In this document: in pieces, positions 47,473-60,079 of the stretch
Numbering within the stretch: position 1 is the stretch's first letter
Layout of the letters: the number at the start of each line of letters is the position of its first letter
Assembly (NCBI GenBank): GCA_037957365.1
Contig: JARHVA010001473.1
Location: 2,185,501 to 2,249,500, forward strand
From: Torreya grandis
Lineage: Eukaryota > Streptophyta > Pinopsida > Cupressales > Taxaceae
Direction of reading: 5' to 3'
DNA length: 64,000 nucleotides
Position numbers and translations under genes: made by a program
Notes under the pieces: generated by a model
What the model was told of the DNA's origin: nothing
What the model saw: only the letters and a program-made list of their open reading frames with translations
Database searches by the model: none

Positions 47473-49496
47473 CTACTCCTCCTTTATCTTGTCCACGGGG
47501 TCTAACTTCTTTATCCACTTCTCAATGATATGACTATATAACCTTTTATGTTGAATAATCTTACTTATGTGTCTCATCTTACAATCCATTACAATATTTC
47601 CTCTCTGATCACAATTATAACACACTATTTTACTTTTATATTTGAAATAAACATTGACCTTATTTTTCCATAAGGAATTGATTCTTTCATAATGTCTATA
47701 ATCCATAGCTCTATGTTCATATTAATTACATGAAAAATGGTAACCATTGAATGAATTCACATACCTTGTCTATTTGATGTGGAATGATGCACCTCTACCT
47801 TTGTTTTCTCTTTAAGGAGTCAAGTTATTCTTGACTTGTTGATGATCGGCTCGAGTCTTATTTTTGAGAGTTTTTGCATAGGTCTTTATTTTTTTAGTAC
47901 CACCATTTCTTGATGATCTAATGTTCTTTGAGGTCTGACTCTCATTATTTTATTTTTGGTCTTCTTTGAAACCAAGGCCTATCTTATCATATGGAGACCT
48001 TTTATTATTCAAAATATCACCAAGGACATCAATAGTCTTTTCAAAATTTTGATGTGTCTTGAAATTGACTATTTCCTAATCCAATTCTACCTTCAAGGAA
48101 TCTATTTCTATTACAAACTTGATGCATTCTTCCTCCTCAATCTTAATACTTGCACTAACAATTTCAATCTAAGTTTCCAACTGTTTGATGATCTCCTCAT
48201 GTTCATTGGTGTTATTGCTTTGTCTCTCTTCAAAGAGATTGATTTGTTATTCATAAATCTTAACCAATGATCTTAGTTTATTATTCTTCCTTATTTGGAA
48301 CTTCAAATCCTCTAGAGCACTCATTAATTCTACCTCAAGGTTCACTTAAACCTCTTCTTCATCTAATTATTCATCATCCATAATACTTTTCCCTTTTTAG
48401 CAACCCTCATTATCTATTTATATAGTCAAGAATAATGTCTCATTATTATCATGATCATTATTGTCATCATCACTATCAGATGTACTTGTGTCACTTACAT
48501 TAGATGAGCTACCATCTTCTTTGGTATATACATTTCTCTTGTTATTTAATGATCCTTTCTTGCCTTCATACTTCCTAAAATCCTTTTTGATCTTGTTATT
48601 GTTATAGACCTTCTCATCATCACCATGATGTTCATCATGTTCTCCATCATGCTCAGTATTATCCTTGTTAGGACATTTAGATGCAAAGTGACCAATCTTA
48701 CCATAGTTAAAGTATTTTAAAGGCAAATTACCCTTATACTTACTTGATCCTTTCCTTAATTTTTTGAAAAACATGGCTTCTATTTTTTCATCATCAATGT
48801 CTATATCAACATCATCTTTGGCCTTCTTACCTTGTGACTTATTCTTAGATTTGAATGCAAATTCTTTCTTGGAAGGTCTTCCATCACTTGTTATCATTTC
48901 ATAGGTAATCAAGATGCCATGAATCTCATCCACATAAGGTATGTTAAGATATTTGATCTCTCCACATTATACACCTTTTAATCAAACTTAGATGTCAAGG
49001 ATGTCAATACCTTTTGTACTATTATTGATTCTTGAAAATTCTCTCCTAGACCTCTGATGACATTTACCACTTTATCTACTCTTAATAGATATGATACAAT
49101 GTTTTCATCCTCCTTCATTCTTAGACTTTAAAACTGCCTTTAGTGGGTCTGTAACTTTTCCAACTAGACTTTGGTGTCTCCATCATAAATGGTATGAAAA
49201 TTTTACCAAATCTTTTTGGCTATTTCGAAATACATGACCTTTACAAATTTTGCCTTTGAAAGACCACATATGATGGCATTCATTGCCTTATATTTGTTCT
49301 CACTTGCCTTCTTGCTTGTTGTATCAGTTGGTGGTGTAGAAGGTGGAGTGAATCCATCAACAATAGATTGACATATGTCATAGCCTAAGGAAATTAGATA
49401 AGTGTTCATTATGATGCTCCAACATGTATGGTTAGTCCCACTAAAGATAAGAGCCTTATTGATTGAAAAAATTCTTTGTACCTGATGATTAAACAT
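47473..49496 (-). pseudogene. Copia C gag remnant
   Basis: Minus strand. The N-terminal DUF4219/UBN2-like gag is at 49203-49496 (FSGTNHTCWSIIMNTYL, KASENKYKAMNAIICGL). The central part and linker at 48418-48933 (171 codons) hold a zinc knuckle reading YFNYGKIGHFASKC, with two Cys changed to Tyr, then an acidic Ser/Asp tail. The coiled coil spans about 48360-48000. A second knuckle sits in 47473-47706 (CYNCDQRGNIVMDC, His changed to Asn). A coiled-coil gag with two knuckles fits the Sirevirus group. It is colinear with copia A and B gags. Confidence 0.8.
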
Positions 49497-49549
49497 ACTT
49501 GTGTTTTTAAGATCTCCTTTAAGTTATTTGGCCTACTTCAAAGGACCAA

Positions 49550-49561
49550 TATCTGATACTA
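49550..49561 (-). other. Copia C primer-binding site (decayed initiator-Met type)
   Basis: The minus strand reads TAGTATCAGATA next to the 5' LTR, nine of twelve bases matching TGGTATCAGAGC. Confidence 0.65.
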
Positions 49562-49867
49562 ATTATTGAAAACATAATCAATGAGAAGGGGGTGTGTGAA
49601 TTAGTGTACTAAAAAAATTATTTCAATTATATCCAATCATTCATGAACTATGAAACCAACATTGAGATCTAATAATGCATAAATAACATTCATATGAGTG
49701 GGAAACCCTCAAGGGGAAAAAAAACCACTATGCTGTCTAAAAATGGAATACATTCCTATAAAACAAAAGATAAAATTATATTTATCAAACACTCAACTTG
49801 GAGAACCAACCGTAATGAATTCAAGTACCCACTTAACTAAGATTTAGCAAGCACCTACTTGCAAGGA

Positions 49868-49872
49868 AGCAC
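49868..49872. repeat. Target-site duplication of element D (AGCAC)
   Basis: AGCAC lies here and again at 52409-52413. The intact C LTR at about 12825-12850 reads straight through (GGAAGCACCAACTCCC) with one copy, proving the insertion. Confidence 0.9.
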
Positions 49873-50739
49873 ATGACAGTGTTTATAAGAGTCTTCAAAA
49901 AATCTATCTCATACATTGTATAATAAAACTAGACATAGAGACAAAATATTAAATAGAATATAATATTATTCCATACTCTAATTCATTCTCATACAAACAC
50001 ATTACAATAAATATATAGGGAATGTCTACCCTTTAAATAGGGAGATTCATAACCCTACAAACTCACAACTAATAAACCAAATACCACTAATAACTTACCT
50101 TTATAAAAATAATACTAAAAATAATAATGTTTCTAGATATTAATTTAATAAAATTAACTCCCTTATTTTGAAAATGGGGAGAATATAATCATGTACTACA
50201 TTTGAATTTATGACTATGTGAAATTTTCAAGGATCACAAATCTAAAAACTTGTTTTTCCATGGCTAACCAAAAACCAATGATGGTTTTTCTAATGGATTA
50301 TCAATAATCAATGATGGTTTATCCCATTTCTAACCACCAACCAAGTGGTTTTGTTGGTTTACCACAAACCATGTCATGTATGTAAGTACATATTTAATTC
50401 CCATCATTTTCTAACTTAGAGGGATTACAAAAAGAAATAATTCTTACTCAACTAGTAATTGCACTTATATTATTATTTATCTACCAAAAATCAAGAAATC
50501 AAACACATTTCACATAACTAAAACAAAATTCACCACATCATTGGTGTAGCCCTATGATAGGTGATTGACAAGAGGTCACTGAAAGACCTCCAACCTCATG
50601 TGCCTCCATCCTACATTAGATTAATACTTAGTATAGGTAATCATCTAAATAATACCATATTTTTTATGGTTCTTCATCTTCATTCTCCAAATCTTCTTCT
50701 TCTTTATCAACTACATTATCCTCATCCTTTTTTAGTTTA

Positions 50740-51484
50740 CCACTTATAATATCTTTTGCTCTGATTTTACAAAATGGAGACTTATGTCCCTTTTCTTGCA
50801 ATAAAAGAATTCTACTTCCTCTTTTTTCTTGAAGGAATTAGTATAATTATTTTTTACATAAAGGGTGATTTATTCCTCAATGTCTTATTTTGATCTTTTC
50901 TCCTTGGCTAAGAGTGAATAAATCATATCATCTAATGATTGGGAAGTCATTTGGCCAAGAGTAAAAAATAAATTATTATATTTAGAAGGTAGTCTATTTA
51001 ACAAGATATATTTTGCATCTTCATCTTCCAATAGATATTTTACTTCTACAAGTTGTCTTAGGATAGATCTTAATTTATTAATTTGACTTGACATTATTGT
51101 ACCCTCATTCATTCTTAATTTAAACAACTGCTATTTTAGTGTGAATTTAACATTCACAACCTTAGCACCAAATGTTTTACTTAGTAGTTACCATATATAT
51201 TTAGACTTCTTTTCCAAGTCAACAAAATGTAATTCAATGTCTAATAAATCAATTCCAATAATGTATTTTGCTTTGTCATCCCTGGTTTGCCATCTTAATA
51301 ATTTAGCAGCATCTATTGGTTCAGTTTCTTTTCCACTCACAATCCCCAAGAGATTCTTGTTCATTAATTGCATTTGTATTTTCACTTTCCATGTGTGAAA
51401 AATTGAACCAGTAAATCTATATAATGGAATATCCATTATGGGTGTCGATATCAGTTTAAAATACACCCTTACAATGGCACTCAA
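50740..51484 (-). pseudogene. Element D gag remnant
   Basis: Minus strand, in two main open pieces. 51188-51484 carries IPLYRFTGSIFHTWKVKIQM and LLGIVSGKETEP, typical DUF4219/UBN2 copia gag. 50885-51127 carries KLRSILRQLVEVKYLLEDED and LPSKYNNLFFTL. A zinc knuckle follows near 50800-50765 (FFYCKKRGHKSPFC, first Cys lost). Downstream pol is absent. Confidence 0.75.
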
Positions 51485-52218
51485 CTTTTAATTTTGATGA
51501 TAAAGGACTTATAGACTCTTTGGAAGTTTATGACAATTTTGACTCTTACAACATAATTTTTTTTTTATAATAAAATTTTGATATATAAACAAGATTGAAT
51601 AAAAAAATAATAACATAATAACAAATTAAAACCTAGATTTACCAAGCTATATCAAATGATACAGATGGTGAGTTGAGTAAATTTTAGAATGTTTTATGGA
51701 AAGCTCACCGAAGGATATAATACAAAGAGCCTGGGTAATATGAATAACTCACCCACCATGAGCACTTAAATTTTTTTGGATAAATGGATAGTGAAACAAC
51801 AAAGGACATGCTCATATGGATAAATATAGTGAAGAATATGTATGCATAGGTCCTCTCCTTTAAAATGATTCATAATTGGTGCTAGTATAAATTACACCTA
51901 CGTAGATCATTTATGAATAGATATATTACCACGTAGTAATCCATGATGAAGTCTGATAATGGGATGATTCACACTTAGAGATTCTCAATTCCATAAGGAA
52001 GATCAAGATCAAATATATTCTACATGAATAGATTCAAATGTATGCATACAAATCTATCCCAAAATACTTGGTGACCACCACACTATATTCTTTATATACA
52101 TAAACCTAGATTGCTCTTAAAAAATTATTAGGACTCTCATTGTAATGGATGAATAATACTAGATTAAACACAATATAATATTAATCCACACTCTAGCTCA
52201 TTCTCATATGAACACATT

Positions 52219-52221
<3 letters not shown>

Positions 52222-52286
<65 letters not shown>
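52222..52286. repeat. (AT)n microsatellite in the element D right LTR
   Basis: About 32 AT units, absent from the left terminal repeat, which has only AATAAATATATAGGG there. The run expanded after insertion. Confidence 0.9.
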
Positions 52287-52289
<3 letters not shown>

Positions 52290-54546
52290 AATGTTGACAC
52301 TATAAATAGGGATATTTATATACCTAAAAAATATCAACTAATTAACCAAATACAACTAATAACCTACTTTTATAACAATAATAATGTTACTAGATATTAA
52401 TCTGTGATAGCACCAACTCCCTAAGTGACTTAAAACCAACTTAAACACCTAATGTATTTTTGATAACCACACCTCTAATATATTTTTATGGTCTCATTTA
52501 AAGACCTCCTTCTTCTCTAACAAGAAATATTTTATTCACTTATATTGTGTGCCTTCAAATAGGCATAAACTGCCTTGTATATATACAAGTCGCATGGTCA
52601 CACACCATTTGGTCGATCACACACCTTCAAAATCTTAGGTTTGACATATAATAGATCTTATAAAATTTTATTAACATGATTAAAATTAACTTTGGACCCC
52701 ATTTGGTCTGCAATAACTCAATTAGGCCTCATTTCTCTTTTAGGCCTCATGGAGACTTAATTGCATTAGGTCTATCTTCTTAGCATCAAAGATTAATTAT
52801 ATTGGGCATAGATGGAATTATAAAAAAAATTAAAACCATTAATCACTTATAAAAATAACTATAATAACCTCCTCCATGATTTATTATACCTATGTCTTTT
52901 ATTCATACCATGAAAGCTCTTTTAGGACCAACTGCCCTATTAGGCTTATGTACCTCAAAAGTCTATCTTACAAAAATGAACCTCAAATAATCTTAGGATA
53001 TTTAAATATAAAAAATAAAACATGTAAATAGGTTATAAATGACCTAAATTTAATCCAAAAATGTTTGTAACACTTTCACTCAGGAGATAAAGGCTTAAGA
53101 ACATCTCTGTAACTCAATCACTTAGAACTACTAATTTACCTCAAAGATCAGTCATGGTGACTTAGACCTCTATCACATGTGTAAAACCTTTAAATGACTA
53201 TTTATGAATTTAAATAATCCTATGATATCTCTAGACCATTATCATATGAAAAATTCATATGGTCTAATGTCAAAAATTGGTCTTGCAAACCAATTTCTTG
53301 ACCCTATATCATATAGCCTTATTTGAACTAGATAAGTCATTTTGTGAGAAAATTTTCACCATATTCACTAGCCTAAAAAAATTATTCAAAGCATGAACAT
53401 GAATTAAAATTCATAAATAAACTCTTAATGAATTTTTTTTTAATTTATCTTACATGCTCAGACCCTCAAATCCATCTTCTCATCTATGCTTGGGTTTTTC
53501 ACTATCCACACCATTAGGTTTGTCTGTGATTGGCTAACTTGGATGACCAAATTATAACACTTTAAGGGTATAAAATATTTAAAAAAACATCATGAAAATT
53601 ATAAATTATTCTCTATCTTATTCTCCCATCTATTTTATTTTCTTGACCAATGCAACTTTTGAGAACTACAATAATTTCTTGACAAATAAGCATCTATCTA
53701 TGTATTTTCTCTCTCATCTGACTAAATACCACCACTTGGAGGTACCTAGGAGAGTTTACTACATGATAAAATAGATTTTATATTAATTTTAATCCATTAT
53801 AATTTGATTTGAATAAGATATTTTACATTGGGTCCATATTAGGGTTTTAGGGAGGTTTAACATAGGTTTTGGTGTTAATGATTATTCATAAAGGATTGCA
53901 CATTAAATATAAATCTAATGCATATAGATATTATATATGAACCTTAAACATTTCTCCTTAACAAATCAGGTTCCCATGCATAGGTTAAACATGCCAACAA
54001 ACATTTGAAAGTGCTTCTCAGGTCTTGAGACCTCATTCTGTGAACTCGAGAAGGCCTAAAATAGTGTTTCATGTAATTTCATTCAAACCATGACTTTAAA
54101 ATTTGTGACTATGAAAAAAAACATTATCTCACCTATGTCCATTCTCACATATGAATACTTTCCTTAAAATATGATCTTCATACCTCATTAGTGCAAATAG
54201 GGTCTAAGAGAGGTTTAGGTATATGCTTAGTCTGAAGGTCCTACCGCTATAGTCTCACACTAAAACTATCATAAATGATTAAATTCCTCTTAAAAATGAT
54301 AAAATAGTGACATAAAACCTTCACATGAATGTGTTCATAATTTTCATGCACATATCTCTTCATGTCATAACTAGGCTTATGACTAGGCTTCCTATGTACT
54401 TTGACATGAATGACTTGTACCATGAAACTATAATGCATTAGTTACCTTAAAATTATCTCTCTTGATTTAAAATTTTATATTTCCTTAAAATTATATCTTT
54501 CATTCAAATTCTCTCTTACTTGATATCATTAATGACATGGATTATC

Positions 54547-55330
54547 TCACATGATGGGTTGAAGTAATACCCCCACGAAATTATACTATAGCTACCACTT
54601 ATAGATTTTTATGGGAACATATCATCACATGATATGGATTCCAATTAAGTATAACTAGTGATTATGTCACTCACTTTATCAATGAAATAATGTGTATCCT
54701 CTTATTTGAATTCATGATTTCACGCTATAAGACCATACCATATCACCCTTAAGCCAATAGTACAATTGAAGCTTTTAAAAAGGTCCTTGGTAATACACTG
54801 ACTAAGATTTACAATATTGGTCACACTGATTTGGATGATCATGTTTCAGTAATCTTATGGGCTTACCAAACTACATATAAAAGGCTAAATGAAAGTACTC
54901 CCTTTAAAATTTTCTTTAGCACCAAATCAATATTACTAGAGGAATTCCTTGTGCCTTCCTTACATATTACACACATTGGTATATTAGATTAAGAAAAATC
55001 CCTAAATGCTCAACTGGATGATTTAGTTCAACTAGATGAAACATGTATTATCACACACTAGATTCAAGGGGTTGAGAAGAAAATATAAAAATACTAGCAT
55101 GACTAACATATCAAAATAAAAGTTTTTCATCCTGGTATACATGTATTGGTCCATGATTCCAAGTTTATGCACCATCCAAGAAAGATATGGATCCAATGGA
55201 ATGTTATGTTTATTATTTATGATATTCACCCAATAGGCACTTACAAGTTAAAAAGGTTAGATGTCTAATTTCTTCTAGGCCATTTCAATGGTAGTTGGCT
55301 CTAGCCCTACCATTCTATGTAACACTTTTA
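54547..55330 (+). pseudogene. Gypsy H integrase remnant, right part
   Basis: This resumes gypsy H after copia C. WVEVIPPRN is followed by LWEHIIT, then SITSDYVTHFINEI with the second catalytic Asp, then STIEAFKKVLGNTLTKIYN with the Glu, then LWAYQTTYKR and FLVPSLHI. The C-terminal part includes KFMHHPRKIWIQW. About 100 residues between the zinc finger and this point, including the first catalytic Asp, are missing at the copia C junction. Several stops. Confidence 0.75.
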
Positions 55331-56480
55331 ATCTTTGTAAATAAAGTGTATGTGAATATTTTAGCTTAATACTTAGTTTTGTTTTCAAATAATCATGGAA
55401 TTGGTTTCACACATTTTTTTACATTTATTTTAGCACATTTGGTGCTCTCTCGTATTCAAAACTCTATAATTTTTCACTATTACCTTCTTGACAAATGAAT
55501 CTCATTAGGTTATGTCATGGAGTACCATGCACATATTTTAGTATGGGGAAATTTCGAATATGGATAAACTAATTAAGATAAAGTGCATAATTAAAAGGTT
55601 GGTAGGAATCATGTATAATCAAAGAAAGCTTACAAGATAAGGAGGTGTGTAATAGGTTGTGCATGACCCAAGAATGTGAGATGGAGATGTCAAAAGAAAT
55701 GCCATTGTAAAATGGTTGAAATGGAAAAGGAAGTTCTCATGAATAAAAATGGAAATTTGATTTTTTTAATAGTTAGCATGTATTACGATAAAATCATAAG
55801 TTTCAAAGTAAGGATGGCATAAGCTCATTTATTGACAAAATAGTGTCATAAATGGTAAAGTGTGTCAAATGGACACCATGGAATGTAATCTAAAGTATTG
55901 ATCATAAAAGTGATGGACAAAGCTATGGACGGGTAGTTAATTTAAAATTGTTCCTATCTATAAAAGGCCTAGAGGGTTCTCATTCTCATTTTTATTTTGA
56001 AAACTTCAAAGGACTGTAAAGGTCAAATAAGTGTTTATAATTAGTAGAGAAGGTGTCTTCATAGAATTTTAGTGGAAAAAATGAAGTAGAGGTTAAGGCA
56101 AAAGTAATTCAAATAAATAGGAGTGAAAACATAACCATGAGAGCATGTGTGAGTAAGTTATATGTTTCAAACACTATGTCTACCACTAAAATAGGTTTAA
56201 TCAAGAATGTTGAAGTGTTTTGAGTTTTTAAAATGTAACAAAATGTTTTCATTAGGAATAATTGGTTGGTCATGCATTAAACTTATATAAACTTTATTGG
56301 TAATGAAGCCAAAGTAGAAGTTAAAAATGAGAAGAGATCCATTACTAGTAATCCACAAAGTATAAGAGTGTGAGGAAGCATAGGAAAGTGTCCCTATTTT
56401 TATACAAAAAGAGGGTCCTAGTGTACACAACACATAAGGTGAGAACTTGAGGGTCTAGTGGAAGAGACATTATCAAGCAA
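55331..56480. other. Gypsy H spacer after integrase
   Basis: AT-rich, about 1.15 kb, with no supported frame. Equivalent in position and length to the gypsy F spacer. Confidence 0.4.
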
Positions 56481-58430
56481 GCACCATAGATAACATGTGT
56501 AGGGAAGAAGGCTACCATGACATCACCCCCACCTCCAATTTTTTTAGAAGAAATGTAATACCTTGAGATCGTATTTCATGTGGATAATTAGGAATCCAAG
56601 GTTTCCACTTATCAAGTACTTAACTGCAATCATTACTAATCCAAAAATGAGGGAAACTTGTAATGAGACTATTAGGCTGAGCACCAAAACATAAGGAATA
56701 AGTTCACCTATGATGTCCCAATTCATAATTTATTGGAGGATGTAGGTGTACTTCAACTCTTCTAACTACCATACTTTGGGAAACCTCAAGAGGCAGTAAG
56801 ATTTTTTATTTTTACACATCCATGAAGATTGAATTTAATTTATAGGGAAAAAAAATGAGGATTACCCCTAATGAATTAGTAAATTATCTAGGTTAATATG
56901 CTCAAGAGCTAATATATGTATGAATCTTAATGATCAAAACACTATTGATAAAATAATGACACTAAAGTATAAGAAGGAAATCCATGCCATGTAAATTACA
57001 AGTCTTTTATATCCTACCATTGGGGTAGTTGTGCACCTTGCAATAAAAAAGTTAGTGTACATCGATATATAAAAGCAAGTGGATATGGCCCACCTCTATG
57101 TCACAATTTAAATGACAAAGGGGACTAAATACAATTACTTCCAATTTTTTTTAAGAGAATTGAAGAAGATATGATGAAGGCCCATTGATTGCATAAATAT
57201 AATTTTCCCTAGGGCACAATTTTAATTTTACTTGTTTTTGATGAAATTGGTGTCCTTGAGTATTAGAACAAAGAATTAAAGTGGGTTTACCCACAAGAAC
57301 ACAAGTCTTCTACTAAGAGGTTCAAATAGTTTACAAGTTCATGAACCATCACACCCTCTTACAAAATGAATATGAAGGGTTAGCTCAAGGGGATGAAAGA
57401 ATATTTTGGTAATGAGTGGTGAATACACAAATATTTTCACATGAAAATGAGGAATCAGGTAGAGTTTCATGTTAAACAACACTATTCACTCACATAGATA
57501 TAGATGAAGAGTGTTGATAACTTGTCAGGCTAGCTTAAGTTACCCTATGCATTCACTACAAAATATTTCATGGCTTCCATTAATCACATTGTTTAAGCAT
57601 GCCTAATAAGAATTGATGATAATAAGATTGATATTGATATTCGCACTCTTTATAATTTATATGTCTATCTAGGAAAGAGAGCATACATAAAATGACAAGA
57701 ATCAAATATAAATGATATTAATCCTTTTAATATAACCATACATAGGAAAATATATTTTTTTACAATATGATAAATCCCATGAATGAAATTTTTTAAATTT
57801 GAGAGATTGAGAAAGAATCCTCCCTCCTCAATAGAGACACTAGTAGAAGGAAGGGCACTGAAAAAGGAAAAGAGCCCTGAAGCCCTTGGTTTTAGCAGGG
57901 CACAAGAAGAATAACCCAGAGATGATACCAAATGACAAAGGTAAGCCTCATCACCAATGAAATCCCAAGGGTTACTTGGAGAGCAAATGAAATATGGAAT
58001 TATTTCCTCATAACAATCAGCTATCCATTTGGGGTTAGTGCTTTCAATGCCCAAACTTAAGGTGAAACATCTCTAGTAGTATACGCCACACCTAAATTTA
58101 GTAAAGAAAAACATGAATTTTAGGATAAATAAATGGACATTGAGTGTCTAAAACCTATTGAGGAAGTGTTAGGAAGAGGGTCAACCCCTAGTTTAGAGGA
58201 CCAAGACACCAACCCAAGTGACCAACGATAAATGGGTCTTGAAGTTGTAAATCTAGAGTGAGACCCTCACAAGGAAAAGGGGACTATTGAAGAAGTGAAA
58301 GAGATAAAACAAAAAAATGAGTATAATTAGACCTTCCCACTCATACCCTATTCCAACATGGAATCCTATATGATAAACTTTATATGTGGTATTATTTCCC
58401 CAAAAATGAATCCACTATTCATATTTAGCA
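56480..58430 (+). pseudogene. Gypsy H extra coding region, homologue of the gypsy F extra region
   Basis: Plus strand, decayed, same orientation as H pol. Readable parts are SKVSTYQVLNCNHY and YFGKPQEAVRFF (56500-56830), then SYHWGSCAPCNKKVSVHRYI, GTILILLVFDEIGVLEY and ELKWVYPQEHKS (about 57020-57320), then SIETLVEGRALKKEKSPEAL (about 57825) and an acidic, charged tail (about 58130-58330, EEVLGRGSTPSLEDQDTN). The GTILILLVFDEIGVL block aligns with gypsy F, as does FGKxxExV. No known domain recognised. The C-terminal charge also parallels F. Its 3' LTR is not found. Confidence 0.5.
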
Positions 58431-58555
58431 TAAACTATCTTTTATTATGGACATATACAATTATGAAGACCATTTTCAGCTTCCTAAGGCCAACATAGAT
58501 TTAATCATAGAGGTGGAATACTAGTGGGACCTAAATTTTTGTTATTTGAGGAATC

Positions 58556-60066
58556 TTAAACATAATCAACTATTTTGTAGACTAGATCATGAAAAATGTG
58601 GGTCATTACATGTTCATAAGTTTTCAAGTCATTTTTAAGATTGAAAATCATATTAACATAGTAATATGTGTCCCAAGTGGTAATAAAGGTAGTCTTAAGT
58701 TGATCCTCAAGGGAAATGTGAATCTGATTATACCTTGAAAAATTATCCATGAGGGAAATCATCTCATAGCTAGCCATGGAATCAAAAACAACATCTATGG
58801 AAGGTAGAAGAAATTTTTCATTAGTGCATGTTAAGGTAAGATTACGAAAGTCAATAAAAATACAAATGACCATTGAATTTTTTTTAAAAATAGGTAAAAT
58901 GTTAGAGACCCATTAATTTTAGTCTACAAGTTTGATAAAATTAGCATCTAGGAGCTTAATGACTTATTTGTGATAAAGAGTAGAAATCTCAGGAGGGAAC
59001 TGTTAGCCAAAATTGGCCACCATAGGTTAGTATCATTTCAAAAAATTGGTTATAATGATATTAAATTTGTTGATAAACATCTAAAAGGCTTTGTCTTGGT
59101 CAGGGTTGGTCTCGTAGTGGTAAGCATTGTGTTGTTCTTAATAGCTTTCAGAGTCCCATAGGGTGGTCTAGTCAAAAAGTGAGTCAAAATACTTAGTCTT
59201 GTCATTAAGTCACTAAATATGGTCATATCCAAAGTGTTTATCATATATTAAGGTAAATTTTTAAATTTTGATGTTATTGTGAAGGTCAAGGTATATCTTA
59301 AAGCATGAAAAATATAAGAATAATATAATCACCTAAGAGGACAATGTGTTTCAAGATGAGAAAATTAAGCAAGGGATAGAGCTAGTGAGGTAACAACATG
59401 GCACTTTCAATAATTTTGGAGAAGTTAAGGTACTTTTATAAAGTTTAAGGTATTCATTTGATTTATTTATATGACATGATCTAATGTTGTAATGAGACTT
59501 ACTATGAGAGATCAAATATGAGGGTCTAAATATCATTGTATAATAGTCTTCCATGCCATTTATAGGTGTCTTAAAACTCCCCTTCCAACATTGGAACACT
59601 ATTATAATTTCCTCCCCATTATTTATAACATTTAAACAAGGAATAATGAGGAAATTTTAGGGAAATAAAGATGAGAAATGCTATGGCACATTACTCCACC
59701 ACCATAAAGGTCAAGAGAGACTCCATACCCACATGGTGCATGGATATAATAGGGTCAAAAGACAAGATAAGTAGTTTTATTAGATAAAAAAGGTGTATAT
59801 ATATCTCATTTCAAGAGGTTTTTATTAAATACCAAATATTAAGCCTATCCAAGACTATCTGTAGTCTCCTCATACTCAAATCCATGCTTGAGAAGAAGTG
59901 TCAGGACCAAAAAAGACAAAAACCTATTCCATTTTTTCATTGGATTTATATGTTTGCTAAAAAAGTTCAATAAGGTCAATATTTTTATTTTAGTATAAAG
60001 AGGAGAGAGAATATCAAGGTTAATTATCTTGGGGAAGGAGGGGACCCCTATACCCTTCCAATTCAT
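58556..60066 (-). pseudogene. Gypsy I pol fragment (RT and upstream linker)
   Basis: Minus strand. The RT open part is 58556-58873: IDFRNLTLTCTNEKFLLPS, MISLMDNFSRYNQI, FITTWDTYYYVNMIF and MTHIFHDLVYKIV, which match gypsy G RT closely in order. Upstream, broken text reads IKLLDANFIKLVD and WVSNILPIFKKN (about 59000-58890). Weak linker frames lie at 59050-59244 and 59845-60066 (GIGVPSFPKI, KHGFEYEET). It stops just before the YVDD box would appear. It lacks LTRs in the window and points opposite to H. Confidence 0.65.
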
Positions 60067-60079
60067 AGAAAGAGTTAGG

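Larger units (their letters stand above)
49873..52408 (-). mobile_element. Element D: short, gag-only Ty1/copia insertion in the C LTR
   Basis: 2536 bp with exact borders set by comparison to the uninterrupted C LTR. Short terminal repeats of about 285-315 bp (49873 to about 50155, and about 52092-52408) share TCATTCTCATA, ACACATTACAATA and ACTAATAACCTA landmarks. A purine tract (AAAATAAGGGAG, minus strand) abuts the left copy at about 50157-50170. Only gag remains inside, so it is non-autonomous. Its termini ATGACAG and CTGTGAT form an imperfect inverted repeat and are not clean TG/CA. Confidence 0.75.
49564..54536 (-). repeat. Copia C 5' LTR (interrupted by element D)
   Basis: Matches 12500-15031 throughout, with element D inserted at 49873-52408. 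Net length is about 2.43 kb. About 110 bp near the right end is missing relative to the other LTR: after ATTCAAATTCTCTC the sequence skips to CATTAATGACA. The right boundary is therefore approximate. Confidence 0.75.

Noticed and set aside
57665..58054. 129-codon minus-strand open frame
   Set aside because: The plus strand here reads as the continuation of the gypsy H extra coding region (SIETLVEGRALKKEKS and following). I see no recognisable domain on the minus strand, so it is more likely an antisense reading. It is long for chance, so doubt remains.
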